A stretch of 64,000 bases of DNA from Yoonia sediminilitoris (GCF_003058085.1 NZ_QBUD01000002.1:310001-374000), one strand, 5' to 3'. Numbered from the stretch's first letter, positions 37,001-44,644 are shown. Numbers and translations are program-made. The notes: a model not told the origin generated them from the letters alone.

Positions 37001-38410
37001 ACGCTTGCCACGGCCACAGGCGGGCCGGGGCGCTATGCGTTTGATCGCACGGGTGACCCTGACTTCGACTTTGGCCTGCCCATCGGCGGCTTGAACTTTG
37101 CAGATGAAAACGTGGGATCGACCACCTTTGATGTTGGTCTGACGACTTTGGACACAGAGTCAGGCGATACCTATGATGTGGTGGATCGGCTTGGATCAGC
37201 CAGGATCACGGCGCGCGGCTTGCTGATTACCGCAGACGATGTGGTAAAAACCTATGGCACCGATCTTGTTTTGGGTGTCGATGATATCACCGTTTCCGGC
37301 ACAGCGTCCGAGGTGCCCAGCGGGCTCGTCGCGGGGGATAGCGTCACCGCGATTACGCTGACCAGCGAGGGCGCACCAGGCGACGTGCTTGTGTCTGAAA
37401 CCCTTTACGACATCATTGCAACAGATGCCGGGGGAACCGGACTTGCGAACTACGATATCAGCTATGTCGACGGTTCACTTGTTGTAGCACCCGCGCCGCT
37501 CTTGCTGAGCTCTTTGGGCAACGCCGTGGCCGATGACCAGCCAGCGTTGGTTACGGATGAGGATTACGTCGTCTCAAGTCCGCTATTCAACGGCGACCGC
37601 ATCGATTCCGTGCTGTTGGACGGAGAAGGCGCGCTGCGCAACCAATTGGACAGCGCAGGCCCGCTTCCGGTCTTGTTCGAGGACACAACAGGCGTTGGCA
37701 TGGCCAACTATGCGATTGTGCTTGATGGGCTTACATCTGAACCCGCCGTTGTCGAACCAACGCCTGGACCGGGTCCAACCGGCTCTGGCGAAAGCGGGGT
37801 AATCGCGCTGCCGCCCGTTCCCTTCTTTGATCTGCCGAACCCGGTTGACGTCCTGCCTGCTGAATTCAGTCTGGCGCTGAGTCCGATCACTGTTGCTGCC
37901 AGCGTGGGCAGCGCAGGTGCATCGGACCCGGTTGGTGACGCGACCGAAGGCCTCGCCAAGGCCCGTGTGGCCGCCGACGGCTTGACCGACAAAGTGCGCG
38001 CCTGTTCCGGAAACTCCGAAGACGTAGAAGCTGTCTTGGCCTGTCTGTCGGATGCCCTGAACGATTTCGCCGTCGAATTGGACCGCATTGTTCTTGATCT
38101 GCCGCCAGAGTTGGGCAACGTCGCGCAAATCATTCAGGATGCCCGTCAGGGAGTGGACGCAGCCCGCGCCCGCGCAACCGCCCGTCTGTCCACAGCCACG
38201 ACCGAGGCCGAGCGGCGGGCGATCAGCACTGATGCCCTCAACGAGGCCCGCGCCGCCGTTGATGCAGCTGGTGTCGAAGTCCGCAAGGCCCTGTCGCTGG
38301 TTCGTGTCGCCGACCCGGAACTTGCGGGCATTCAGCGTGCGACGATCACAACGGTTGCAGCCGCCGTCGATGGCGTTAGCATCGAACTGGCCCGCGTGAC
38401 GGGTCTGTAA
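34046..38410 (+). CDS. Two-partner secretion exoprotein TpsA (filamentous haemagglutinin-like)
   Basis: A 1454-residue secreted protein. A long signal region (hydrophobic core near 28-40, cut near LFAQ) precedes the TPS domain (NVVSGNAQISTPSANQMTV, VDQGSDRAVIDWNSFDVG, IVNPNGILIGPGGTV). A beta-helix follows, then GLUG-like repeats near 700-900 (GGFVGDTSGG, YVGGFVGQADSA) and at least one MBG/YDG-type domain near 1070-1160 (ADDVVKTYGTDLVLGVDDI). The C-terminal 150 residues are helical with a Cys pair (ACSGNSEDVEAVLAC). The ATG at 34046 follows GGGGGAG; a GTG at 34010 is an alternative. It should be exported by the upstream TpsB and act at the cell surface. Confidence 0.88.
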   Translation: MATTKTGSVSRATSVSERKTRLLTALVCCVSPLALFAQDLPVGGNVVSGNAQISTPSANQMTVDQGSDRAVIDWNSFDVGAGAELRFNQPSTSSAVLNRVTGNTTTDIHGRLTANGSVHIVNPNGILIGPGGTVQAGGGFVASTLDITNDDFMNGNLRYSGNGQSATVENAGTITVGRGGYATLLGGHVKNSGVIAVPMGRVGFGSGERATLDLSGDGFLQVAVPTDADSAEGEALIENAGTVSAEGGIIEMRAATARDAARNAINLSGVAEATSVRQVGGAIVLGGGSGGQVNVSGRVSTRTKIVTAVDTSPRPTARPRNTGGEILITGADISLEGATLDASGTEGGGLIRVGGDFAGAGDVPRAQTLQADSGTLISADALMNGDGGRIVLWSDILTETESTLSARGGANSGDGGFVEVSSARTLQFAGLSDTRAPNGATGTLLLDPTNITINPGADELSIEAALTTNNVVLDTSPVIGGTPPPDPIVNPQGEVPPGEDPGNITINAEIDWTSTNRLTLLADNNIDLNGAINGRNGTLVLSAGVVINLGSGTVVIPGDITATGTVDVGTFILSRGDWNQLDTLSAFSAGDFQLRDGTSFLRGENIDGEGTVGLRDVYGLQGMTTLPDQFYVQLEDIRAEGTSDWNTSTEELTGFDPIGSRGEFTGSFDGQNFIISGLTIFGVGDAGRDTALFDTVGANGNISNVVLEGANIAGNSAAGIAVTNNGNISAVSVAGSIVGSGPSVGGIVAENNGSLVDSRSSASVRRAETTDNPLTSIGGAVGSNDGTIARVHATGDVEVLDRAICCLSIAAGGFVGDTSGGSIIDSYAQGDVTVTTLADGNGEINPRSYVGGFVGQADSADLISRSYASGAVTRTASGATRGQAGGFAGIVFEPGGGGSNFWDVVSSGLTTSDMGTGLTTDQFQDTETFLGLGAAQGWTFTGPTAPWAPGDDLRYPTLYSTSQVVFIEPAPVLLSIIYGETDNATTLATATGGPGRYAFDRTGDPDFDFGLPIGGLNFADENVGSTTFDVGLTTLDTESGDTYDVVDRLGSARITARGLLITADDVVKTYGTDLVLGVDDITVSGTASEVPSGLVAGDSVTAITLTSEGAPGDVLVSETLYDIIATDAGGTGLANYDISYVDGSLVVAPAPLLLSSLGNAVADDQPALVTDEDYVVSSPLFNGDRIDSVLLDGEGALRNQLDSAGPLPVLFEDTTGVGMANYAIVLDGLTSEPAVVEPTPGPGPTGSGESGVIALPPVPFFDLPNPVDVLPAEFSLALSPITVAASVGSAGASDPVGDATEGLAKARVAADGLTDKVRACSGNSEDVEAVLACLSDALNDFAVELDRIVLDLPPELGNVAQIIQDARQGVDAARARATARLSTATTEAERRAISTDALNEARAAVDAAGVEVRKALSLVRVADPELAGIQRATITTVAAAVDGVSIELARVTGL

Positions 38411-38431
38411 ACACGGGGCAAAGAGGCCGAT

Positions 38432-40357
38432 ATGCGATTGATCAGGTGGGGGCTGATATATGTCTTGGCCCTCTTTGCGGCGACAGTTGCCAATGCAGAA
38501 AACCGGGTTGCGCTTGTCGTTGGCAATGGCGCTTACACACGTGTCGGTGCCCTGCCCAACCCCGTCAATGATGCCTCCGACATTGCGATTGCCTTGCGCG
38601 GGCTGGGGTTCACCGTTTTGCTGGGGACCGATCTGGGGCACGACGGGATGTTGGCCAAGACACGAGAATTCAGCACACTGGCTGCGACATCCGACGTGGC
38701 CCTGTTCTATTATGCGGGGCATGGGTTTCAGATTTCGGGCACAAACTATCTGGTGCCGACAGATGCGGCCATCGCCAGCCCGGCGGACGTGCCGCAGCAG
38801 ACGATCGCAATGCAGACGGTGCTGAACGCGATGGACAGTGCGCCCGGGCTGAAACTGGTGGTGCTGGACGCCTGCCGTGACAATCCGTTTGGGGCGGCCA
38901 TCGCAGATGACCCGACGACGACAGACGGGCTGGCGCGGGTCGGCACCGAGGCCGACTTTATGTTCGTCTACGCCACCCAGCCCGACAATGTGGCCTATGA
39001 CGGCACCGGGCGGAACAGTTTCTTTACCGAAGCGATGCTGAGCCATATCTACACACCTGGTCAGGATATCTCTGAGTTGCTGATCAATGTGCGCCGCGAT
39101 GTGCTGGCGGCGACAGGCGGCAAGCAAATCCCTTGGAACAATTCGTCACTGACCCGGCAATTCCGGTTTGATCGGTCCCCGCCCACCGCGTCAGAAGAAA
39201 CCCTGCTCTGGCAAGTGGCGTCCAATGCCCGGAATGACCAGCTGATGACACTTTATCTGGAACGCTATCCGGACGGGGCCCATCGGGGCGATGTGTTGGC
39301 CTTTCTCGACAGTCCCGCCACCCGGCGGGCTGACATCATGACCGATAGTGCGGCACAGGCCAAACAGCTTTGGTCGCTGGCCCGCCGGACACGCATGCGC
39401 CCCCTGTTGGAATTCTACCTTGAACAATACCCCGACGGGGCTGACGCGGCAGAAGCAAGGCTGTTGCTAAGCGCAATCCCGCGGCCAGAGGAGGCCAGCG
39501 CGGGCGTCCTGTGCGAGCGGCTAGCCACGCATCCCCACGATGCTACCGCCGCCACCGCAGGCGTCGAATTCGAGATGCTTGCCCGCAATGCGCTTGCCGC
39601 CATTCAGGCTTGTAGTGCCGCTGCCATTCAGGCCCCCGAGTTGCCGCATTATGTGGCCCTTCTGGCCCGCGCAACCGCTGCAACAAACGACCTTGAACGC
39701 GCCGTCGCCCTTTACCGCGATGCGGCGGCCCGCAGCGATTTGCGTGCCATGGTCAGCCTTGCGCAACTTTATGAACGCGGGATTGCGGTTGAACAGAACT
39801 TTGATCAGGCGCTTTCCCTGTACGAGGTGGCGGCAGCGGGTGGCAACCATGACGCGCAGATCAACCTTGCAGTTTCCCTGTTTGAAGGGGCCGGCGTTCC
39901 ACGAGATACGGACCGCGCTATCAGCCTGCTACGGCAGGCGGCCGCTGGCGGGTCGGCGCAGGGGCTTTTCAATCTGGGGGTCTTGGCGCAGGACAAGATC
40001 ATCGACACGCCCGCCGACGCGCTGGATTATTTCGCCCAAGCGGTGCGCTTTGGCTATACCGACGGCTATCGGGCGGGGGCGATCCTGCTGGATGAAGGGC
40101 GCGGCGTGCCCAAAGACCCGCAGCGCGCGGCAGAGCTTTTGCTGCGCGGCGCCGCCGAGGACGACGGCACCATCATCGCCGCACTCCGGCAGGACGCCAG
40201 CCAATGGACGCCAGCCACATTGACCGAAATGCAGCGATTTCTGAACGAGGCGGGGCTCTACGCCTATGCCATTGACGGGATTTCGGGTCCAAACCTGATC
40301 AGTGCCCTTGAATCATGGCGCAACGGCGGGTTTGATCCCGCGATCCTTGACGGCTAA
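38432..40357 (+). CDS. Exported caspase-like (C14) protein with Sel1-type repeats
   Basis: A 641-residue protein. Signal peptide (1-22) is followed by a caspase-like domain (about 24-245) with the catalytic pair visible: His97 in YYAGHGF and Cys148 in LDACRDNPF. The middle has tetratricopeptide/Sel1-type repeats (AMVSLAQLYERGIAVEQNFDQALSLYEVAA, then DAQINLAVSLFEGAGV). The end (EMQRFLNEAGLYAYAIDGISGPNLISALESW) resembles a peptidoglycan-binding type 1 domain. AGAGG lies five bases before the ATG, and the gene starts 21 bases after tpsA. Location should be periplasmic. Its link to TPS is inferred from gene order; substrate unknown. Confidence 0.85.
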   Translation: MRLIRWGLIYVLALFAATVANAENRVALVVGNGAYTRVGALPNPVNDASDIAIALRGLGFTVLLGTDLGHDGMLAKTREFSTLAATSDVALFYYAGHGFQISGTNYLVPTDAAIASPADVPQQTIAMQTVLNAMDSAPGLKLVVLDACRDNPFGAAIADDPTTTDGLARVGTEADFMFVYATQPDNVAYDGTGRNSFFTEAMLSHIYTPGQDISELLINVRRDVLAATGGKQIPWNNSSLTRQFRFDRSPPTASEETLLWQVASNARNDQLMTLYLERYPDGAHRGDVLAFLDSPATRRADIMTDSAAQAKQLWSLARRTRMRPLLEFYLEQYPDGADAAEARLLLSAIPRPEEASAGVLCERLATHPHDATAATAGVEFEMLARNALAAIQACSAAAIQAPELPHYVALLARATAATNDLERAVALYRDAAARSDLRAMVSLAQLYERGIAVEQNFDQALSLYEVAAAGGNHDAQINLAVSLFEGAGVPRDTDRAISLLRQAAAGGSAQGLFNLGVLAQDKIIDTPADALDYFAQAVRFGYTDGYRAGAILLDEGRGVPKDPQRAAELLLRGAAEDDGTIIAALRQDASQWTPATLTEMQRFLNEAGLYAYAIDGISGPNLISALESWRNGGFDPAILDG

Positions 40358-40394
40358 ACTGTCAGACCTGCTGAAACCTTGGATAGCGCCCCCA

Positions 40395-41063
40395 GTGACC
40401 AAGCCCCGCGAAACTGACCTCTACCTGCCTATCAAAGCCTTTTTGCAGCGGCAGGGTTACGACGTGAAAGGCGAGGTCGGGGCCGCCGATGTGGTCGCGC
40501 GCAAGGGAGACTCGCCCCCGGTCATTGTTGAACTGAAGCTGGCATTTTCGCTTACGCTTTTTCACCAAGGGGTCGCGCGGCTTGCGGTCACTGACCATGT
40601 TTATCTGGCTGTGGCGCACAAACCGGGCAAGCTGTTTCAACGGACCTTGAAAGATAACGTGAAACTGGGCCGCAGGCTGGGGCTGGGACTGATGACGGTG
40701 CGGCTGCGCGATGGTCATATCGAAGTCCATGCCGACCCGGGCCCATACGCGCCCCGCAAATCCAAGAAGAAGCAGGCGCAGTTGTTGCGCGCGTTCGACA
40801 GGCTACAAGGTGATCCCAACGATGGCGGCGCGACACGGCACGGGATCGTAACCGGCTACCGGCAGGATGCGCTGCGTTGCGCGCGGTTTCTGGCGGTGCA
40901 TGGGCCATCTGCGGGTGCGAAAATCAAGGCATGGGCTGAAGTGCCCGACGCCACCCGGATCATGGCTGACGATCATTATGGATGGTTCCAACGAGTCCAG
41001 CGCGGGATTTATGATCTGACAGATGCGGGCCGCAAGGGGCTCGCCGATTATGGTGATACCTGA
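40395..41063 (+). CDS. DUF2161 protein (PD-(D/E)XK-type nuclease fold)
   Basis: A 222-residue protein with the DUF2161 opening (RETDLYLPIKAFLQRQGYDVKGEVGAADVVA). The nuclease-fold core is visible: Glu in GEVG, Asp in AADVV, then VIVELKLAF giving the E-x-K pair. A C-terminal winged-helix-like segment ends in YDLTDAGRKGL. No ATG is available; the GTG at 40395 gives the expected family start, while a GTG at 40302 would overlap the caspase gene. The family is predicted as a phosphodiesterase; substrate and role are unknown. It converges on the TraB/GumN gene, three bases away. Confidence 0.75.
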   Translation: MTKPRETDLYLPIKAFLQRQGYDVKGEVGAADVVARKGDSPPVIVELKLAFSLTLFHQGVARLAVTDHVYLAVAHKPGKLFQRTLKDNVKLGRRLGLGLMTVRLRDGHIEVHADPGPYAPRKSKKKQAQLLRAFDRLQGDPNDGGATRHGIVTGYRQDALRCARFLAVHGPSAGAKIKAWAEVPDATRIMADDHYGWFQRVQRGIYDLTDAGRKGLADYGDT

Positions 41064-41066
41064 CGT

Positions 41067-42059
41067 CTACAAACCTTGCGACAGGTCCCAACCGCGATCT
41101 TGCAGGAATTTCAGCACCCCGCTATCGCCCATCAGATGCGCGGCCCCCACAGCGATGACAACATCATCATGCCGCGCCAAAGCATCCGCCATCACAGGCA
41201 TCCACGCGCGATTGCGTCCGACAAGCAGTGATGCCTCTGTCTCTTCAAAATACAGGTCGGCCTGTTCTTTGCTGATCCCCGGCGTCTGGCGCACCGCAAT
41301 CCGCGACATTTCCCACAGGGTCGCAATATCTCCGGCAAAATAGCTGTCCAACATGGACACGAACATTTGCCGCTGGGTGTCAGGGGCAAGCAGGCTGATC
41401 CGCAAAAGGTCGATCTGTTCCTCAAGCGGGTCTTGCTGAAAGATGGTAAACAGGGTCATGATATCCTCAACCGCCTGGGTCGGCACGCCCGCTGCGGCCG
41501 CGTCCTGCATAATCATATGATCCAACCCCAAATTACCGCTGACCATGTCCTGCATCGCGCAGGGCGGGATAGATAGCATCATTGACAGATACCATGGCTG
41601 CATCTTGGCAGCCATGAATGGCGGTAAAGACCGACTGCTGGCAGCTTCTGCAATCGTCGCCCACGTGTCGTCATCGACAAGATCGCGCAGGGTCGGCCCC
41701 TCGGTCAGGAAAAGGATGCCGGGCTCGGTCACGACAAGCTGTTCAAGCGTCTTCTGATCCTCTTGCGTGGCCTCAACCAAGACCAGATCAGCGCGCTGCA
41801 CGGTTTCTTTGAGCCGTTCACGGATACCTTCCAACCGGGGGTCATAGACATGCATCGTGCCCACGACAGTAACCTGCTGATCACCTTTTTTGGCAGTCCA
41901 GACAGTGCCATTACCGAACGGAATATCAGATGCCGCCTGCGCAAGCGCGTTCCTGTCCGCCGGGCTGAGTTGATCGAGAAATCCGTCGCCAACGCATTGG
42001 GCAACGGCGGGTACACTCAGAACACAGAACAAGATTGCAAGAAGTGTACGCTTGAGCAT
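41067..42059 (-). CDS. TraB/GumN family protein, exported
   Basis: A 330-residue protein with a signal peptide (1-21, cut after VAQ or AVA) followed by the TraB/GumN fold: VTVVGTMHVYDPRLEGIRERL with the GTMH motif, ADLVLVEAT, and near the end VVIAVGAAHLMGDSGVLKFLQDRGW with the paired GAAHL motif. The family is related to the metal-dependent Tiki proteases, so periplasmic hydrolase activity is possible but unproven. The ATG at 42059 follows AAGGA by seven bases. Length is normal. Confidence 0.85.
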   Translation of the reverse strand: MLKRTLLAILFCVLSVPAVAQCVGDGFLDQLSPADRNALAQAASDIPFGNGTVWTAKKGDQQVTVVGTMHVYDPRLEGIRERLKETVQRADLVLVEATQEDQKTLEQLVVTEPGILFLTEGPTLRDLVDDDTWATIAEAASSRSLPPFMAAKMQPWYLSMMLSIPPCAMQDMVSGNLGLDHMIMQDAAAAGVPTQAVEDIMTLFTIFQQDPLEEQIDLLRISLLAPDTQRQMFVSMLDSYFAGDIATLWEMSRIAVRQTPGISKEQADLYFEETEASLLVGRNRAWMPVMADALARHDDVVIAVGAAHLMGDSGVLKFLQDRGWDLSQGL

Positions 42060-42158
42060 GTGACATCCTTTTGGCTGCTGTCCCGTCAGACTATGCATCA
42101 TTGGTTAATGGTAAATGATGCGCAAGCGGATGCTTCTGTCTAAAGCCAAGTTGGAATG

Positions 42159-42190
42159 AAAAGACCCCCGCCCTTTTCAGGACGGGGGCC
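42159..42190 (-). terminator. Rho-independent terminator of the small membrane-protein gene
   Basis: On the minus strand the stem CCCCCG (42188-42183 side) pairs with CGGGGG (42170-42165 side), extended by two more pairs, and is followed at once by TC and then TTTT at 42162-42159. It lies 15 bases after the stop at 42205. It also separates this gene from the downstream TraB/GumN gene. Confidence 0.6.
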
Positions 42191-42204
42191 AGCTAAAATA
42201 ACTT

Positions 42205-42360
42205 TCATCTGGTTGCTGAAAGGATCGGCACATCCTGAAGGCCACCACGCTCATCCCTTTGCACATCACTTCCGGCCATATAGGCCGCACCCAGAACACC
42301 AAATAGACCAATCACGTAAAATGACGTGATCTCAGGTCCAGGCATACTCGTAAATTTCAT
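42205..42360 (-). CDS. Small single-pass membrane protein (hypothetical, 51 residues)
   Basis: An ATG at 42360 preceded by AAAGG at about six bases opens a 51-residue frame that begins MKFTSMPGPEITSFYVIG and ends in a TGA at 42205. Residues 13-28 form one membrane helix (FYVIGLFGVLGAAYMAG), followed by a charged tail rich in Asp and Arg. A strong terminator follows directly. It lies between the Crp/Fnr gene (same strand, 92 bases upstream) and the TraB/GumN gene. I do not recognise a family. Start, ribosome site, helix and terminator together make it likely to be real. Confidence 0.6.
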   Translation of the reverse strand: MKFTSMPGPEITSFYVIGLFGVLGAAYMAGSDVQRDERGGLQDVPILSATR

Positions 42361-42452
42361 CAAACCTTTACCGTCGCACTCGCTACAATGACGTGCCTAC
42401 GGCAGGCGTGGGCCCTTTTCTGTGCGATTTGACACAAAGGTTAATGATTTTC

Positions 42453-43127
42453 CTAATTTTCTGACAGAATTTCCGGGTCAAGAATTTCGATCCGTTGCCG
42501 CGATGACTTGATCGCGCCGCGCTTGACGAACTTGCTGATAGACCGGCTGACCATCTCGCGGTTTGCACCGATGCTGCCCGCGATTTCCGAATGTGTTGGC
42601 GCGCCTTCGATAATCGCGCCGTTTTCCAGTTTGCCCTGTTCGGCAGCCAGACGCAGCAGGTATGACCCCACGCGCTGTTCCACCGACATCGTCGTCATTT
42701 CCATGCTGCGCAGGGTCAGCGTTCTGATTTGGCCCACCAGATGCTGCACCATCCGGTTACGGACCAGCGGAACCTTGTCAAAGATGTCCAATAGGCTTTG
42801 GCGTTTGAGCGAGAGAATGCGCGCGTCTGTCTTGGCAAAAACGGCCAATGACCGTGGGGTTCCATCCAGTGCGGCCAATTCGCCAAAATAGGTGCCGATT
42901 GGAAACCGCGAAAACACTATCTCGCGGCCTTCGGGTGTCCAAAATACCGCCAAGAGTGCACCCTCAAGCAGGAAATAAAGATCAAATGACTCGTCTTGCT
43001 GGTCAAACACGGTTTGCCATGCGCCAAGCTTTTGCTCGTGAGCCAAAATGTCAATGTCTTCCAGATCAGCAGTTGTGACCCCTTCAAACAACGGGAGCCC
43101 GTAATCAAGTAACCCTTCTGCGTTCAT
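42453..43127 (-). CDS. Crp/Fnr family transcription regulator
   Basis: A 224-residue protein. The N-terminal cyclic-nucleotide-binding type barrel includes a phosphate-binding cassette (FGELAALDGTPRSLAV, about 81-96), close to that of cAMP receptors. There are no N-terminal cysteines, so an Fnr-type iron-sulphur cluster is excluded. A dimerisation helix leads to a winged helix with the recognition stretch NREMVSRSISKF: Arg190-Glu191 as in Crp and Ser194-Arg195 as in Fnr. The target half-site cannot be called from this mix. Effector unknown; a cyclic nucleotide is plausible. Confidence 0.88.
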   Translation of the reverse strand: MNAEGLLDYGLPLFEGVTTADLEDIDILAHEQKLGAWQTVFDQQDESFDLYFLLEGALLAVFWTPEGREIVFSRFPIGTYFGELAALDGTPRSLAVFAKTDARILSLKRQSLLDIFDKVPLVRNRMVQHLVGQIRTLTLRSMEMTTMSVEQRVGSYLLRLAAEQGKLENGAIIEGAPTHSEIAGSIGANREMVSRSISKFVKRGAIKSSRQRIEILDPEILSEN

Positions 43128-43457
43128 TGTCGTCCAAACATGTCCCTATTTGCGCTATGCCTTCCTGACGGCAAGAGCGCGGCAAACCAAAAGCTGTGTG
43201 GTTTTTATCTTCTTTGTTCGTGTCACCGTTAAGTGCAAACGCTGGCGTAAAGAAGGCCTCGCGTGCGAAAAAATCCGGAAGGATCAACTTTCGCACGCCT
43301 TACAACGCTTTGAAAAAACGGAAAATCAGCAAATAGGGATTGCCAAGGACGGCAGATTCGCCACCCAAAAGTCACAAAACGGCACGACCCTAGCGTCAGC
43401 CGGGTCGGTCAAGACCTGTCAAATAAAGCAGGTCAGCAGCCAAAATGATGCTTGAGT
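43128..43457. other. Intergenic region between the Crp/Fnr gene and an orphan gene
   Basis: 330 bases without a convincing gene. Short open frames on both strands lack ribosome sites and give unrelated basic sequences. It must hold the promoter of the Crp/Fnr gene (minus strand, near 43127-43200), where I see only weak hexamers, and a weak terminator at its right end. Confidence 0.5.
43385..43407 (-). terminator. Weak terminator downstream of the orphan gene
   Basis: CGACCC (43385-43390) pairs with GGGTCG (43402-43407) around an 11-base loop. On the minus strand TTTT follows five bases after the stem. It lies about 50 bases past the stop of the gene at 43458-44438. Confidence 0.35.
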
Positions 43458-44438
43458 TTAGTAGGGTTCGAACAGGCTCGTCCATGGTGCGGCAACGCCT
43501 GCGCACAACACCGGGGCTGCGTTCTGCCTTGCGATCAGCCCGACACATCCGTGGTGTTTGAAACGCGCAGGCACGTGGGGGAGACTTTCGATCAGCGCGC
43601 CATAGCCGTTGAATGCATTCCCGCCACAGGCTGTGATCCGCCGCACGATTTCATCGTCAGACCCAAGCGCATCTGTTGCGGAAAAGTGCAACTTGAGCAC
43701 TTTCAACTGGCCGTTGCCGTGGTCGGTAAATCTGAAGCCAAGGCGGTTGAACGGAAGTGGACCGCCCGGGTTGGCGCCGGTCAGCCCGTCAATAGCGTTC
43801 GACAAGATTAATGGTGACACCTGCGCCGCATCGGCCAGAACAGGCAGGCAGTGTCGGGTCGCATCGGCTAGTTCGAACAGGATACTGGTCGCGCCCGTCG
43901 TCCCGTCAAACACAATTGTTTTGGGCCGGACTTTCGGACCAAAGGCTTCAAGCACTGAGCTCAGGTCATGGGCACTGAACAAAGTAGACAGGTCATCGGC
44001 CTCTGCAGGCACTTCTGCGATGATGTCGCAATGTGTTTTGCCTTTGCCATGACGCAGGCCAAGCCACGCACCAAATTTCAGCGGCCCCGCGCCTTGTGCT
44101 GCGCTGATCACATCGCGCAATGAAGCAGGGGGCAATTTTGCGCCGTAGCCATCCATGATTCTGCATACCTCGTCGACTCTTCCGTTCGGGTCCGATGCCG
44201 GGTCTGCGACCTCGGTCATCAATTGCAGATCGGGTTGTGCCGTTGAAAAAAGCATCTCGACCGGGGAACCCGTTGACGTCAAAACGCTGGGGCGCCAATC
44301 CGCCCAACCGTCCGGATGCATCACCCCGATGTCATGCAGGATTCTTTCAATCGCCTCGCCGGACTTGCCTTGCCGACGCAGAAACCAACACCAATCAAAA
44401 TCACTACGGGCTGGGTAAGACAGGGCAAAACTATGCAT
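43458..44438 (-). CDS. Orphan protein of unknown family (326 residues)
   Basis: A soluble 326-residue protein beginning MHSFALSYPARSDFDWCWFLRRQGK, with no signal peptide or membrane helix. It alternates helices and strands; notable stretches are GSPVEMLFSTAQPDLQLMTEV, LKFGAWLGLRHG, KTIVFDGTTGATSILFELA and LGFRFTDHGNGQLKVLKLHFS. The paired beta segments recall alpha/beta barrel folds such as ABBA prenyltransferases, but no diagnostic motif is seen and I do not assign one. The ATG at 44438 is preceded by GAAAGA; the frame stays open upstream to 44585 but crosses two hairpins and loses coding character. It is transcribed alone, with a structured upstream region. Confidence 0.65.
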   Translation of the reverse strand: MHSFALSYPARSDFDWCWFLRRQGKSGEAIERILHDIGVMHPDGWADWRPSVLTSTGSPVEMLFSTAQPDLQLMTEVADPASDPNGRVDEVCRIMDGYGAKLPPASLRDVISAAQGAGPLKFGAWLGLRHGKGKTHCDIIAEVPAEADDLSTLFSAHDLSSVLEAFGPKVRPKTIVFDGTTGATSILFELADATRHCLPVLADAAQVSPLILSNAIDGLTGANPGGPLPFNRLGFRFTDHGNGQLKVLKLHFSATDALGSDDEIVRRITACGGNAFNGYGALIESLPHVPARFKHHGCVGLIARQNAAPVLCAGVAAPWTSLFEPY

Positions 44439-44478
44439 GTTGGGTCTTTCTTTGGCTTGGATTTTTTGATTGTAAACT

Positions 44479-44503
44479 GGCGCGCCAGATCGAAAGGCGC
44501 GCC
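44479..44503 (-). other. GGCGCGCC inverted repeat in the leader of the orphan gene
   Basis: Two copies of the self-complementary octamer GGCGCGCC (44479-44486 and 44496-44503) are nine bases apart and can form an eight-pair GC stem. The first copy sits in the 12-base palindrome CTGGCGCGCCAG. It lies 40 bases upstream of the start at 44438, so it can act as a leader hairpin or as a protein site. No T-run follows. Confidence 0.5.
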
Positions 44504-44540
44504 TAAACTCATTATGAAACGCAAGGTTCTGTTTCGGGAC

Positions 44541-44570
44541 AAAACAGCCCCTCGCAGAAGATCGGGGCTG
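44541..44570 (-). terminator. Terminator-like hairpin upstream of the orphan gene
   Basis: On the minus strand CAGCCCC (44570-44564) pairs with GGGGCTG (44551-44545) around a 12-base loop, followed at once by TTTT (44544-44541). No coding gene on this strand ends here; the next start is at 44438. It may be a leader attenuator or the end of a short RNA starting near 44620. Confidence 0.45.
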
Positions 44571-44644
44571 ACTTGGCAGTCGCATCTCCCGGTCTCATGA
44601 GGTTACTACTCTGGGGTTTAGCTTTAGCGTGGTTGGCGCCTTTG

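Noticed and set aside
37583-39127. A 514-residue minus-strand frame opposite tpsA and the caspase gene
   Set aside because: Antisense shadow of GC-rich coding DNA; spans two real genes and lacks any motif.
42420-42445. Fnr box near TTGACACAAAGGTTAA downstream of the Crp/Fnr gene
   Set aside because: The right half does not match TCAA at the required spacing.
43150-43455. A 101-residue plus-strand frame between the Crp/Fnr and orphan genes
   Set aside because: Only a TTG start, no ribosome site, basic unrelated sequence and overlap with the Crp/Fnr promoter.
44439-44585. N-terminal extension of the orphan protein to 44585
   Set aside because: It would run through two hairpins and lacks a ribosome site; the ATG at 44438 gives a better start.
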